64,000 nucleotides of DNA from Streptomyces spinosisporus (GTDB lineage: Bacteria; Actinomycetota; Actinomycetes; Streptomycetales; Streptomycetaceae), in the NCBI RefSeq assembly GCF_022698145.1, contig NZ_JALDAX010000003.1:434001-498000 (forward strand). Direction: 5' to 3'. A program made the translations under genes and the position numbers. The notes beneath the pieces are model-generated. The model was not told where the DNA came from, ran no database searches, and saw only the letters and a program-made list of their open reading frames with translations. Positions 7,963 to 16,162 of the stretch are shown here, one piece after another. The number at the start of each line of letters is the position of its first letter. Position 1 is the first letter of the stretch.

Positions 7963-9239
7963 CCCAGCACCATCGTTCCTACGACGTCGTCATCAGCGGA
8001 GCCAGCATCGCGGGCAGCGCCGCCGCCATGCTGCTGGCCCGGCGCGGAGCCCGGGTCGCCCTGCTGGAGCGCCGCTCCGACCCGGCCGCGCACAAGGTCC
8101 TGTGCACCCACTACCTCCAGCCGTGCGCCTACCCGGTGCTCGACGAGCTCGGCCTGATCGAGGACCTGGAGAAGGTGGGCGCCGTGCGCAACGAGGCGCG
8201 CTGGTACACCCGTTGGGGCTGGATCGAGCCCAAGGCGGCACCCGGCGGCCCGGAGCTGCCGTACGCCTACAACGTGCGGCGCAGCACCCTGGACCCGCTG
8301 ATGCGCCGCCGCGCCGCCGAGACACCCGGCGTCGACCTGCTGCTCGGGCACACCGTGACCGGGCTGGTCAAGGAGAACGACCGCACCGTGGGCGTACGCG
8401 TCACCGGCCGCGAGGCGGGCGACAGCGAGATCCGGGCCCGGCTCGTCGTCGGCGCCGACGGCAAGGACTCCGCCGTCGCCAAGTTCGCCGACGTACCCGG
8501 CCGCACCTTCACCAACGGCCGCTTCAGCTACTTCGCGCACTTCCGGGACCTGCCGCTCAAGGACGGCATCACCCACTCCTGGTTCCTGGAGCCGGACATG
8601 GCCTACGCCATGCCGAACGACGACGGCGTCACCGTCGTCGCCGTCATCCCGGACAAGAAGCGCCTGCCGGCGTTCCGGGAGGACCTGGAGGGCGCCTTCC
8701 TGCAGTTCGTACGGGAGCTGCCCGAGGCGCCGCCGATCGACCGGGCGCAGCGGATCACCAAGGTCACCGGAACGGTCAACTACCCGCTGCACAGCAGGCG
8801 TCCGACCGCACCCGGCGTCGCCCTCATCGGGGACGCCGCCCTGTGCGGCGACCCGCTGTGGGGCGTCGGCTGCGGCTGGGCCCTGGAGTCGGCGCAGTGG
8901 CTCGCCGAGTCGACGGGCGACGCGGTGACCGGACGAGGAGACCTCGCCGCCGCGCTCACCGTCTACCGGCGCCGGCACCGCAAGGCCCTGGGCGGACACC
9001 AGCACCTGGCGGCCGACTACGCCAGGAGCCGCCCCTTCAACCCCTTCGAGCGGCTGATGTTCTCGGCCGCCGCCCGCGACGAGGCGATGGCCCGGCACAT
9101 GCACATGTTCGCCTCCCGCCTCATCGGCCCGCTGCGCTTCCTCAACCCGGTGGCCCTGGCCAGGGCGTCGGCCGTCAACCTCCGCCACCGCGGCACGCCC
9201 GCGCGGCCGGCGGTCGCCGACACCGGCCGGCTCCACTGA
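7959..9239 (+). CDS. FAD-dependent oxidoreductase (aromatic-hydroxylase/geranylgeranyl-reductase superfamily)
   Basis: The 426-residue flavoprotein begins with a dinucleotide-binding segment (VVISGASIAGSAAAMLLARRG, about 10-30). It has the second FAD motif VVGADGKDS (about 162-170) and the GD segment ALIGDAALCGDPLWGVGCG (about 288-305). These mark a p-hydroxybenzoate-hydroxylase-fold enzyme. No WxWxIP halogenase motif was found, so a halogenase is unlikely. It may hydroxylate, epoxidise, or reduce/oxidise double bonds in the chain. It is translationally coupled to the hydrolase upstream; an 83-base gap separates it from the ACP gene. Confidence 0.85.
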   Translation: MTQHHRSYDVVISGASIAGSAAAMLLARRGARVALLERRSDPAAHKVLCTHYLQPCAYPVLDELGLIEDLEKVGAVRNEARWYTRWGWIEPKAAPGGPELPYAYNVRRSTLDPLMRRRAAETPGVDLLLGHTVTGLVKENDRTVGVRVTGREAGDSEIRARLVVGADGKDSAVAKFADVPGRTFTNGRFSYFAHFRDLPLKDGITHSWFLEPDMAYAMPNDDGVTVVAVIPDKKRLPAFREDLEGAFLQFVRELPEAPPIDRAQRITKVTGTVNYPLHSRRPTAPGVALIGDAALCGDPLWGVGCGWALESAQWLAESTGDAVTGRGDLAAALTVYRRRHRKALGGHQHLAADYARSRPFNPFERLMFSAAARDEAMARHMHMFASRLIGPLRFLNPVALARASAVNLRHRGTPARPAVADTGRLH

Positions 9240-9322
9240 CGGCCGCCACCCTCGCCTGCGTCCACCTCCACCTGCACCACCTCCGACTCCGTTCAACGCC
9301 CTTGTCACGAAAGGCAGTCGTC

Positions 9323-9598
9323 ATGCCCAGCACCGCTTCCACCCTCACCACCGAGCAGGACGAAACCCTTCGCGCGATCGTCACCGACGTCCTGGAACTG
9401 GAGCCCGAGGAGCTCACCGACACCAGCAGCTTCATCGACGACCACGACGCCGACTCGCTGCTCGCCATCGAGATCCTCGCCCGGATCGAGAAGGACCTCG
9501 GCGTCGCCATCCCGCAGGACGACCTGACCGAGATGACCAACCTCGACGGGGTGCGCGCCGTGGTGTCCCGGTCCCTGAAGGAGGCAGCCGATGTCTGA
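9323..9598 (+). CDS. Acyl carrier protein
   Basis: The 91-residue product is a free-standing carrier protein. The phosphopantetheine serine lies in DADSLLAIE (Ser45), flanked by the expected helix II sequence ARIEKDLGVAIP. It carries the growing chain for the KS/CLF pair immediately downstream; its stop overlaps the KS start by eight bases. Start is ATG at 9323 after GAAAGG. The PPTase at 13336-14166 is the likely activating enzyme. Confidence 0.93.
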   Translation: MPSTASTLTTEQDETLRAIVTDVLELEPEELTDTSSFIDDHDADSLLAIEILARIEKDLGVAIPQDDLTEMTNLDGVRAVVSRSLKEAADV

Positions 9599-10814
9599 GC
9601 GCGGCACACGCCGGGTGGTCGTCACCGGCCTCGGCGCGGTGAGCAGCGCGGGCATGGGCGCGGACGAGTTCACCGCGTCCATCCGCGCCGGACGCCGTAC
9701 CACCTCTGCCGTACGGTCCTTCGACACCACCGGATTCCCGCACGTCCACGCCGGAGAGGTGCACGACTTCGAGCCCCGCCGCTGGCTGCGCGGCATCGAC
9801 CCCGGGCAGTGGGGCCGCAGCAGCCAGTTCGCGGCCTCGGCCGCCCGGCTCGCCGTCGAGGACGCGGGCCTCGCCGCCGACGACCTGGCCCGCGGCCGGG
9901 CCGGTTCGGTCATGGGCACCACCAGCGGCGAGTCCGCGGTGATCGAGGAACTCGTCGGCGCCTGGGCGGCCGACGGCCTCAAGTCTCTGCCGCCGGACCT
10001 GGTCGGCTCGGCGCCCGCCGGCCGGATCGCCGCCGCCGTCAACAGCGAACTGGGCCTGTCCGGCGAGGCGTTGACCCTCGCCACGGCCTGCTCGGCGAGC
10101 AACTACGCGCTGGGCTACGCCTTCGACATGGTGGCCGGCGGCGACGCCGACTACATGCTCGCGGGCGGCGCCGACTCCCTCAACCGCTGGGCCCACGCCG
10201 GGTTCTACCGGCTCGGCGCCCTCGCGGAGGAGATCTGCCGCCCCTTCGACGCCGACCGCAGCGGCATCCTCACCGCCGAGGGCGGGGTCGCCCTGCTGCT
10301 CGAACCGTACGAACGGGCCGTCGCACGCGGCGCCCGCATCTACGCCGAGGTGCTGGGCTACAGCGTCAACTGCGACGCCGAGCACATGGTGCACCCCGAC
10401 CCGACGAGCATCGCCGCCTGCATCCGCGCGGCCCACCGCAGCGCCGGGGTCGAGCCGGAACAGATCGACTACATCTGCGCCCACGGCACCGGCACCCGTA
10501 CCAACGACGCCACCGAAGTCGCCGCCGCCCGCGCGGTGTTCGGCGACCGGATCCCGCCGATCAGCTCCATCAAGTCCATGATCGGCCACACCATGGGCGC
10601 CGCCAGCGGATTCGGTGCGCTGATCTGCTGTCGGGCGCTGTACGACGGCTTCCTGCCGCCCACGGCCGGAGTGGAGCGCACGGATCCCGACCTCGGCCCG
10701 GGTGTCGACCCGGTGCCCGGCCGGGCGCGCCCGGCACAGCCGCGGATCGTGGAGAACCACGGCTTCGCCTTCGGCGGGAACAACGCCATCACCATCCTCG
10801 GGAGGGTCGCATGA
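9591..10814 (+). CDS. Beta-ketoacyl-ACP synthase (KS-alpha)
   Basis: The 407-residue FabF/KS-alpha-type condensing enzyme has an intact catalytic set: Cys167 in ATACSASNYAL, His298 in AHGTGTRTND, Lys328 and His333 in SIKSMIGHTMGAA. It should form the elongating heterodimer with the adjacent chain-length factor, whose start overlaps its stop (ATGA). With a single ketoreductase in the cluster and no cyclase or aromatase recognised, the chain is more likely reduced or polyene-like than a classical aromatic. That is inference. Confidence 0.93.
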   Translation: MSERGTRRVVVTGLGAVSSAGMGADEFTASIRAGRRTTSAVRSFDTTGFPHVHAGEVHDFEPRRWLRGIDPGQWGRSSQFAASAARLAVEDAGLAADDLARGRAGSVMGTTSGESAVIEELVGAWAADGLKSLPPDLVGSAPAGRIAAAVNSELGLSGEALTLATACSASNYALGYAFDMVAGGDADYMLAGGADSLNRWAHAGFYRLGALAEEICRPFDADRSGILTAEGGVALLLEPYERAVARGARIYAEVLGYSVNCDAEHMVHPDPTSIAACIRAAHRSAGVEPEQIDYICAHGTGTRTNDATEVAAARAVFGDRIPPISSIKSMIGHTMGAASGFGALICCRALYDGFLPPTAGVERTDPDLGPGVDPVPGRARPAQPRIVENHGFAFGGNNAITILGRVA

Positions 10815-11968
10815 CCTCGGCAACAGCCGCCCCGGCCGCCGTCGCCACCGCGCCGCGGCCGGCAAGTACTCCGTTCGCCGTCACCCCGCTCGCGGTCACC
10901 GCGGTCGGCGCGGTCAGCGCCGCGGGGATCGGCCTGGACGCCCTCGGGCGCGCCGTGGCCGAGGGCACCGCGGGACACACCGACCCGTCCGGCCTCGGCG
11001 AGGAGAGCCTGCCGCCCCGGCCGGTGCGCGTCGTGCCCGACCTGCCCGTGGCCGAGCTGATCGGCCGCAAGGGCACCCGGCATCTGGACCGTACGACCAA
11101 ACTCGCCCTGGTGGCCTGCCGGTTGACGCTCGACGCGCACCCCGGACAGACCGGGGAGCGTTCGGGTGTCGTGCTGGGCACCAGCACCGGCAGCATCCGC
11201 AGCTCCAGCGAGTTCTCCCTGGAGACGCTGCGCCAGGAGCGGCCCTACCTGGTCAACCCCAGTCTCTTCCCCAACACGGTGATGAACTGCGCGGCCGGTC
11301 AGATCGCCATCCGGCACAAGCTCCACGGAGTCAACGCCACCATCGCGGGCGGCCATCTCTCCGGCGTCCAGGCCCTCCGGTACGCCCGCAACGCCCTGCG
11401 CCAGGGACACGCCGACCGCATCCTGGTCGGCGGCGTCGAGGAGTTCTGCGCGCAGAGCGCCTGGGGCTGGCATCTGTCCGGGTCGCTCGCGGCCGACGCG
11501 CCCGTCGGCGAGGGCGCCGCCATGCTGATGGTCGAACAGGAGGCGGAGGCCTCGGCCGCCGGCCGTCCCGTGCTCGCCCGGGTGCTCGCCTGCGAGACGG
11601 GATACAGCGCACCGGGCCGCCTCGCCGACGGACTGGCCTCGGTCGTCACCACCGCCCTGGAGCGCTGCGACCGCTGGCCCGAACAGGTCGGCGCCGTGTC
11701 CTACGGGGCCACCGGGCTGACCGGCCTGCAGCGCATCGAGGAGCGCGGGGTGCGCACGGCACTCGGCGGCCGCTCACCGGCCCGCCGCCTCGCGGTGAAG
11801 GAGTCGGTCGGCGAGTGCTTCAGCGCCGCCGGAATCCTGCAGATCGCCGCACTGATCGGAACCTGGCAGCACACCACCGCCCCGGCGGGCGAGCTCGCCC
11901 TGGTCACCGCGGTGGCCCGCGACGGCAACGTCGGGTGCGCGGTCGTGGAGGCGGGGCATCTCGGCTGA
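10811..11968 (+). CDS. Chain-length factor (KS-beta), catalytically inactive partner
   Basis: This 385-residue thiolase-fold protein aligns with KS-alpha but has lost every catalytic residue. The cysteine position falls at His182 in the segment IAGGHLSGVQAL. The HGTGT histidine is Tyr in VSYGATGL, and the second histidine is Glu in VKESVGECFSAAG. That is the hallmark of a chain-length factor, although known aromatic CLFs usually have Gln rather than His at the cysteine site. It is coupled to KS-alpha. The last 26 codons (11888-11968) recur four times downstream, which is highly unusual. Confidence 0.88.
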   Translation: MTSATAAPAAVATAPRPASTPFAVTPLAVTAVGAVSAAGIGLDALGRAVAEGTAGHTDPSGLGEESLPPRPVRVVPDLPVAELIGRKGTRHLDRTTKLALVACRLTLDAHPGQTGERSGVVLGTSTGSIRSSSEFSLETLRQERPYLVNPSLFPNTVMNCAAGQIAIRHKLHGVNATIAGGHLSGVQALRYARNALRQGHADRILVGGVEEFCAQSAWGWHLSGSLAADAPVGEGAAMLMVEQEAEASAAGRPVLARVLACETGYSAPGRLADGLASVVTTALERCDRWPEQVGAVSYGATGLTGLQRIEERGVRTALGGRSPARRLAVKESVGECFSAAGILQIAALIGTWQHTTAPAGELALVTAVARDGNVGCAVVEAGHLG

Positions 11969-12611
11969 CGCCGACTTCTTTACGGGTGCCGGGCGGTGAG
12001 GTTGCGTCCTGGCACCTGCCCCGCCCGTTGCCCTGGTGGGCGAGCTCGCCCTAATCACTGCGGTGGTCGGGGCAGGAACGTCGGCTGCGCGGTCGTGGAA
12101 GCGGGGCAGTCCGGCTGACGCGGACCTGTCGTCGGGGGCTGGGGTGCGGGGTTGCGTGTCCCGGCACCTGCTCGACCTGCTCCACCGGCTGCCCCGGCCG
12201 GTGAGTTCGCCCTGGTCGCTGCGGTGGTCGGGGCAGGAACGTCGGCTGCGTGGTCGAAAAGGCCGGGCATCTCGGCTGACGTGGACCTGTCGTTGGGTGC
12301 CGGGTGCCGGGTGCCGGGTGCCGGGTGGCGCGGTTGCGTGTCCGGGTACGTGCCCCGCCTGCACCCCAAGCCGGCGAACTCGCTCTGGTCACCGCGGTGG
12401 CCCGGGACGGGAACGTCGGCTGTGCGGTCGTGGAGGCCGGGCACCTCGGCTGATGCCGACCTTGTCCTCGGGTGCCGGGCGGTGCGGTTGTGTGTCCCGG
12501 CACCTGCTCCGCCCCACCTGGCGCCCCGCCGGTGAGTTCGCTCTGGTCACCGCGGTGGCCCGGGACGGCGACGTCGGCTGCGTGGGCGTGGAGGCCGGGC
12601 GGTCCGGCTGA
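11888..12611 (+). repeat. Tandem repeats of the CLF 3' end (one genuine copy plus four downstream copies)
   Basis: The 81-base block encoding GELALVTAVARDG...GHLG-stop occurs at 11888-11968 (the real gene end), 12039-12118, 12200-12279, 12373-12453 and 12531-12611, at spacings of 151, 161, 173 and 158 bases. The spacers are also related (each has a CTGTCGTCGGGTGCCGG-like and TGCGTGTCCCGGCACCTGC-like part). Copies 1 and 2 have lost one base (frameshift). Copy 3 encodes exactly the same 26 residues as the genuine end, with silent changes, and copy 4 is open with six substitutions. No copy has its own start or ribosome site. This fills the whole 762-base gap before the sigma-factor gene. Confidence 0.9.
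12295..12322. repeat. Four perfect 7-bp units (GGGTGCC)
   Basis: A short slippage-type array inside the third spacer of the CLF-end repeat field. It accounts for part of the longer spacing between copies 2 and 3. Confidence 0.85.
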
Positions 12612-12730
12612 CGCAGACCTGTCGTCGGGTGCCGGCCGGAGCGGTTGCGCGTCCCGGCACCCGCCCCGCCCACCCCACCCGCTGCCCAGGCGGCTGACCG
12701 CCGCCCCACCGTTGGAAGGAAACCGTTCTG

Positions 12731-13318
12731 GTGCCGCGTACCACCGACACCCCCACCGGGTCCGCCGCCGAGCTCGTCGCTGGTTGTCTGGCGGGAAGTC
12801 AGCGGGCGTGGGCGGCACTTGTGGAGCGGTATTCGCCGTTGGTGTGGACGGTGGCCCGTTCGCACCGCCTGAGCCCGGCCGACTGTGAGGAGGTGTACCA
12901 GCTGACCTGGCTGCGGGTGTACCAGAGCATGGCCCGGCTGCACTCCCCGCACCGCTTTGCCGCCTGGATCACGACGTGCGCCCGCCGGGAGAGCCTCAAG
13001 CAGTGTCGGAGCACCGGCCGCTACGTCCCGGTCGGCGACGGCTCCTTCTTCGACCGCCCCGCCACCGGCAACGGCCCCGAGACCGCCGTGCTCTCCGGCG
13101 AACGCCGATCCGAGGTGCTCGCCGCGCTCTCCCAACTCCCCTCCCGAGACCGCGCGTTGCTGACGCTGCTCAGCGCTGACCCCGCCCCCGGCTACGACGA
13201 GGTGAGCCGCACTCTGGGCATCGCCCGCGGCTCCGTGGGACCACTGCGCGGCCGCGCCCTGCGCCGCCTCGCCGAACGGCTGGAGGCGCAGGGTGTGCTG
13301 ACGGCCGCCGACGCATAA
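12731..13318 (+). CDS. ECF-type RNA polymerase sigma factor
   Basis: The 195-residue protein has sigma region 2 (about 12-80: AWAALVERYSPLVWTVARSH, then DCEEVYQLTWLRVYQSMARL) and region 4 (about 118-180: LSQLPSRDRALLTLL and YDEVSRTLGIARGSVGPL). It is of extracytoplasmic-function type, with no sigma-3 region. Start is GTG at 12731, with GGAAGGAAA about seven bases upstream. No anti-sigma gene is adjacent. It follows the CLF repeat field and converges on the PPTase gene 17 bases away. Whether it belongs to the cluster's regulation or merely sits in it cannot be decided from sequence. Confidence 0.88.
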   Translation: MPRTTDTPTGSAAELVAGCLAGSQRAWAALVERYSPLVWTVARSHRLSPADCEEVYQLTWLRVYQSMARLHSPHRFAAWITTCARRESLKQCRSTGRYVPVGDGSFFDRPATGNGPETAVLSGERRSEVLAALSQLPSRDRALLTLLSADPAPGYDEVSRTLGIARGSVGPLRGRALRRLAERLEAQGVLTAADA

Positions 13319-13335
13319 CCACCGCCCCAACGACG

Positions 13336-14166
13336 TCAGTTCGGGGTCCGCTCCATCCCGTCGCCGCCCGGCGCAGGCCAACTCGCCACCTTCGCCAGCA
13401 GACTTCGCGGCACCTCCCCGGCCGCCTCCCGCACCGACGACCACACCGCCGTCCCCGTCCCCGCCCCCGTCCCCCTCGCCACGGCCGACGGCGACAGCGA
13501 GCTGCAGCGCAGCGTCTTCGGAGCACCGCCGCGTACCGCCGCGGCGGCCACGAATCCCTCGGGTGCACCGAGATCCAGCAGCGCCCATTCGTCGTCGTAG
13601 GAACCGGGCGGACCGTTCACCCCGTGCGCGATGCCCGTGCCGATCCCCTTGAGATAGGCCTCCTTGCGCACCCACAACCGCAGGAAGGCGCCCGGCCGTT
13701 CGGCCTGCGGGAGTCGGTGCAGCTGCCGCCGTTCACCGGGGTGCAGCCAGGCGCCGACCGTCCGTTCCAGACCGGGTCGGGCCGGTGCGGCCTCCAGGTC
13801 GACTCCTACGGGAGCGGTCGAGAAGGCGTAGAGGACGGCGGTTCCCGAGTGCGCCATGGAGAAGTGCAGTCCGCCGGCGTCGCGCAGCCGGGGCCGGCCG
13901 TGACCGCCACCGCAGTGCGGACACGGCGCGCGTTCGAAGGCCACCTCGCCGGGCGCGGTGCCGAGGTAGCGGCCGCAGAGCAGACGCAGTCCGGCGTGCG
14001 CCAGCACGAAGCGGTGCCGGCGCTCCGGGCGGCGCACCCGGCCCGCCCGCTCGGTCTCGGCCGCGTCGAGCACGGAGCGGGCGCGCCCCGACGACGTGCC
14101 CGGCGGCACCGGCAGCCACCACACGTGCAGCTCGCCGGGGAGCGGGCGCCCGTGCGGCTGGGTCAC
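13336..14166 (-). CDS. 4'-phosphopantetheinyl transferase (Sfp type)
   Basis: The 276-residue enzyme shows the two signature motifs of Sfp-type PPTases: GVDLE (121-125) and WVRKEAYLKG (165-174). It also has the HFSMAHSG substrate segment at about 101-108. It converts apo-ACP to holo-ACP using coenzyme A and is the obvious activator of the ACP at 9323. The start GTG at 14166 overlaps the TGA of the ketoreductase gene, so the two are coupled. A Cys-rich PCPHCGGGHG segment (81-90) is common in actinobacterial members. The C-terminal third is Ala/Gly-rich and poorly conserved. Confidence 0.92.
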   Translation of the reverse strand: MTQPHGRPLPGELHVWWLPVPPGTSSGRARSVLDAAETERAGRVRRPERRHRFVLAHAGLRLLCGRYLGTAPGEVAFERAPCPHCGGGHGRPRLRDAGGLHFSMAHSGTAVLYAFSTAPVGVDLEAAPARPGLERTVGAWLHPGERRQLHRLPQAERPGAFLRLWVRKEAYLKGIGTGIAHGVNGPPGSYDDEWALLDLGAPEGFVAAAAVRGGAPKTLRCSSLSPSAVARGTGAGTGTAVWSSVREAAGEVPRSLLAKVASWPAPGGDGMERTPN

Positions 14167-14909
14167 AGGGCCACGCCGCCGTCCACCTGGAGGATCTGCC
14201 CGGTGATGTAACCCGCCTTGTCCGACAGCAGGAAGGACGTGAGGTCGGCGACCTCCTGCGCGGTGCCGAAGCGGCGCAGCGGCACCGAGGCGAGCGCGTC
14301 CTTGCGCGCCTTCTCGCTCAGCGTGTCGGTCATGTCGGTGTCGATGAAGCCCGGGGCCACGGCGTTGACCCGGATGCCCTGCCGCGCCAGCTCCTTGGCG
14401 AGGGTGCGGGTCAGACTGTTCACCCCGCCCTTGGACGCGGCGTAGTTGGCCTGGGTGGCGTGGCCGTAGACCCCGGCGACGGACGAGATGTTGACGATGA
14501 CGCCCGCCCGCCGCTTCAGCATGCCGAAGCCGACCGTGCGGCAGAAGTTGAAGGTGCCGGTGAGGTTGGCGTCGATGACCGCGCCCCAGTCCTCCACCGG
14601 CATCATCACCAGATGGCTGTCGCGGACGATGCCCGCGGAGTTCACCAGGCCGTACACCGGCCCGAGTTCGTGCTCGGCGCTCTTGACGAACGTCTCCACC
14701 GCCTGATGGTCCGCGACGTCGCACGGCGCGTGGAAGCACGCCGCCCCCTGCGCCCGGACGAGTTCGGCGGTCTCGTCGGCCGCGGCGGAACGGCTGCGGC
14801 CGCAGAAGGCGATGTCGTAACCCTCCGCGGCGAGTTGGACGGCGATGGCGCGTCCGATACCGCGAGATCCCCCCGAGACGATGACTGCACGACGCTGGTG
14901 GTCCGGCAT
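14163..14909 (-). CDS. 3-ketoacyl-ACP reductase (FabG-like SDR)
   Basis: The 248-residue short-chain dehydrogenase has the NADP-binding motif GGSRGIG (13-19), NSAG (90-93), the active-site Ser in ISS (142-143) and YAASK (Tyr156, Lys160). The IDTDMT segment near the C-terminus is typical of FabG. It would reduce the beta-keto group after each condensation. The start ATG at 14909 has GGAGGG about ten bases upstream; a longer open frame upstream lacks a ribosome site. It is the only ketoreductase in the cluster and is coupled to the PPTase. Confidence 0.92.
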   Translation of the reverse strand: MPDHQRRAVIVSGGSRGIGRAIAVQLAAEGYDIAFCGRSRSAAADETAELVRAQGAACFHAPCDVADHQAVETFVKSAEHELGPVYGLVNSAGIVRDSHLVMMPVEDWGAVIDANLTGTFNFCRTVGFGMLKRRAGVIVNISSVAGVYGHATQANYAASKGGVNSLTRTLAKELARQGIRVNAVAPGFIDTDMTDTLSEKARKDALASVPLRRFGTAQEVADLTSFLLSDKAGYITGQILQVDGGVAL

Positions 14910-14995
14910 GACGTCGGTTCCCTCCACATACGGTCTCCGCACGCTCCGCACGGAGACGGGCCGCGCACGGCCCCTGACGGTTCGGTCACCGGGGG

Positions 14996-15013
14996 ACGGC
15001 CCCTCGGGGCCGT
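14996..15013. terminator. 8-bp hairpin in the gap after tetR
   Basis: ACGGCCCC (14996-15003) and GGGGCCGT (15006-15013) form a perfect stem with a two-base TC turn. It lies downstream of the tetR stop and upstream of the ketoreductase, so it may terminate tetR transcription. There is no T-run, as is usual in Streptomyces. Confidence 0.45.
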
Positions 15014-15124
15014 GTCCCACCGGCCCCCGTACAGAGGCGGTGGAGGGTGCGTCGGATACAGCGCTGCGGACGGGAATTCAGAAGGGGCGCGGGAACCGTG
15101 GTGGCAACGGACGCGGGTACCGCG

Positions 15125-15715
15125 TCACTTACCGGTGTCGTCCAGCGAGCCCAGCGCGGCGAAGACGTCGGCGTCGATGACGGTGTAGGCGTCCTGCACC
15201 CACTGCTCGTCCTCGCCCGCCGGGTTCTTCGCGTCGATCATCGTCAGGTCGTTCAGCAGCAGCCCGAGCGCCATGTAGATCTTCATCTGCACGGCGTCCA
15301 CGCCGGCCCGCTTGGCCAGCTGCTGCCACTGGTTGCCGTAGGCCTCACGGACGGCCTCGCGCACCTCGTCGTTGGCGCAGGCGGCGAAGGCCTGGACCTG
15401 GATGAGCACATCGGGGTTGTTCTCGAGGTTCGAACGGTACTGGTTGCCCATGGCGATGAGGGCGTTGACCCCGGACAGCCCCTCGGCCGCGTCCAGCATG
15501 CGGGTCGTCGACTGAGCAAACGAAATGCGCACGCATTCGGTAAACAATTTGGTCTTGCTGCCGAACAGCCGGAAAACATATGGCTGCGTCACCCCGGCCG
15601 CCTTGGCGATCACATCCACGGGGGTGCCGAAAAGCCCGGTTCGGGCGAATTCCAGCATGGCGACATCCAGAACCTGTGCTCGTCGCTCTGCTGCGGACAT
15701 GCGGATTTTTTGCAT
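15125..15715 (-). CDS. TetR/AcrR-family transcriptional regulator
   Basis: The 196-residue repressor has a TetR DNA-binding head: RRAQVLDVAMLEFARTGLF, then GTPVDVIAKAAGVTQPYVFR and LFGSKTKLF (about 10-55). The remainder is an all-helical ligand domain. The gene is slightly less G/C-biased than its neighbours (codons such as CCA, TAT, TTT, AAA), possibly reflecting a separate origin. It faces away from the SnoaL/KASIII operon across a 447-base gap holding two TTASTTA-type motifs. It is a good candidate to repress both that operon and the SARP gene; the ligand is unknown. The start at 15715 lacks a clear ribosome site; Met6 is an alternative. Confidence 0.9.
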   Translation of the reverse strand: MQKIRMSAAERRAQVLDVAMLEFARTGLFGTPVDVIAKAAGVTQPYVFRLFGSKTKLFTECVRISFAQSTTRMLDAAEGLSGVNALIAMGNQYRSNLENNPDVLIQVQAFAACANDEVREAVREAYGNQWQQLAKRAGVDAVQMKIYMALGLLLNDLTMIDAKNPAGEDEQWVQDAYTVIDADVFAALGSLDDTGK

Positions 15716-15831
15716 AGTTCATTGTGTCACATGCCCCGGTCAGGGTCCCAGGGTCCCGTGGCAGGTTCCTGCTCTCCCCGCCGCATCGTCTCCCGGGCTC
15801 GCCGCGGGCCGCGTCTCATGGATGCTAGCAC

Positions 15832-15838
15832 TAACTAA
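15832..15838. promoter_or_regulatory. TAACTAA motif upstream of tetR
   Basis: This 7-mer (TTAGTTA on the minus strand) in the context CTAACTAACC resembles the TTACTTA core found at the SARP and SnoaL promoters. About 115 bases upstream of the tetR start, it may serve autoregulation. Confidence 0.35.
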
Positions 15839-15924
15839 CCTGATCCGACGATGGCTCGTCGGGCAGCGGATGAAAGTCATTTACGCAGCTCAGAGCGACA
15901 GTAACGCCTCCTCGGCATTAGTTT

Positions 15925-15972
15925 GCAACTACTTACTTAGGGGTTGCGAGGGGTGGCGGGCTCGGCTATGGT
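15925..15972 (+). promoter_or_regulatory. Promoter and operator of the SnoaL/KASIII/LuxE/LuxC operon
   Basis: TTGCGA (15944-15949) and TATGGT (15967-15972) are 17 bases apart. An inverted repeat, GCAAC (15925-15929) with GTTGC (15943-15947), encloses the core TTACTTA (15933-15939) and overlaps the -35 box. The core is identical to that in the SARP palindrome. The rest of the 447-base gap between tetR and the operon shows no gene. Confidence 0.55.
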
Positions 15973-16162
15973 CGATCCCACCGGGGGTGAGCCGCCGTCA
16001 CGGAGAGCCACGGCTGTTCCCGGACAGCGTGAGCGGGGGATGTAAATGGCCGACAAGGATTTGTGAGCCGTCCCGAGCCATGCATTCGTAATCCGCGGGC
16101 CTCTCGCGAGATGTGCAGGGCGCCGTCGAAAACTTCCGCGGCGACAGCGAAGGAGAAGGACG

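Noticed and set aside
7959..9239. Flavin-dependent halogenase
   Set aside because: The fold is related, but no WxWxIP motif was found in the translated sequence.
7857..9308. A 483-codon minus-strand frame opposite the FAD enzyme
   Set aside because: It is a shadow of third-position G/C in the flavoprotein gene. It has no recognisable motifs and covers a well-supported operon on the other strand.
12036..12611. Open frames of 120-250 codons on both strands across the CLF-end repeats
   Set aside because: They are created by the G+C-rich repeat units, have no ribosome sites and encode repetitive Arg/Ala/Pro peptides. The tandem 3'-end copies explain the region better.
11888..12611. CRISPR array
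   Set aside because: Units are about 150-170 bases, derive from a coding sequence, diverge from each other, and the spacers are themselves homologous.
15716..16162. Small protein or RNA gene between tetR and the first SnoaL-like gene
   Set aside because: The open frames there lack ribosome sites. The region is better explained by the promoter and operator motifs described; no tRNA-like or riboswitch-like structure was recognised.
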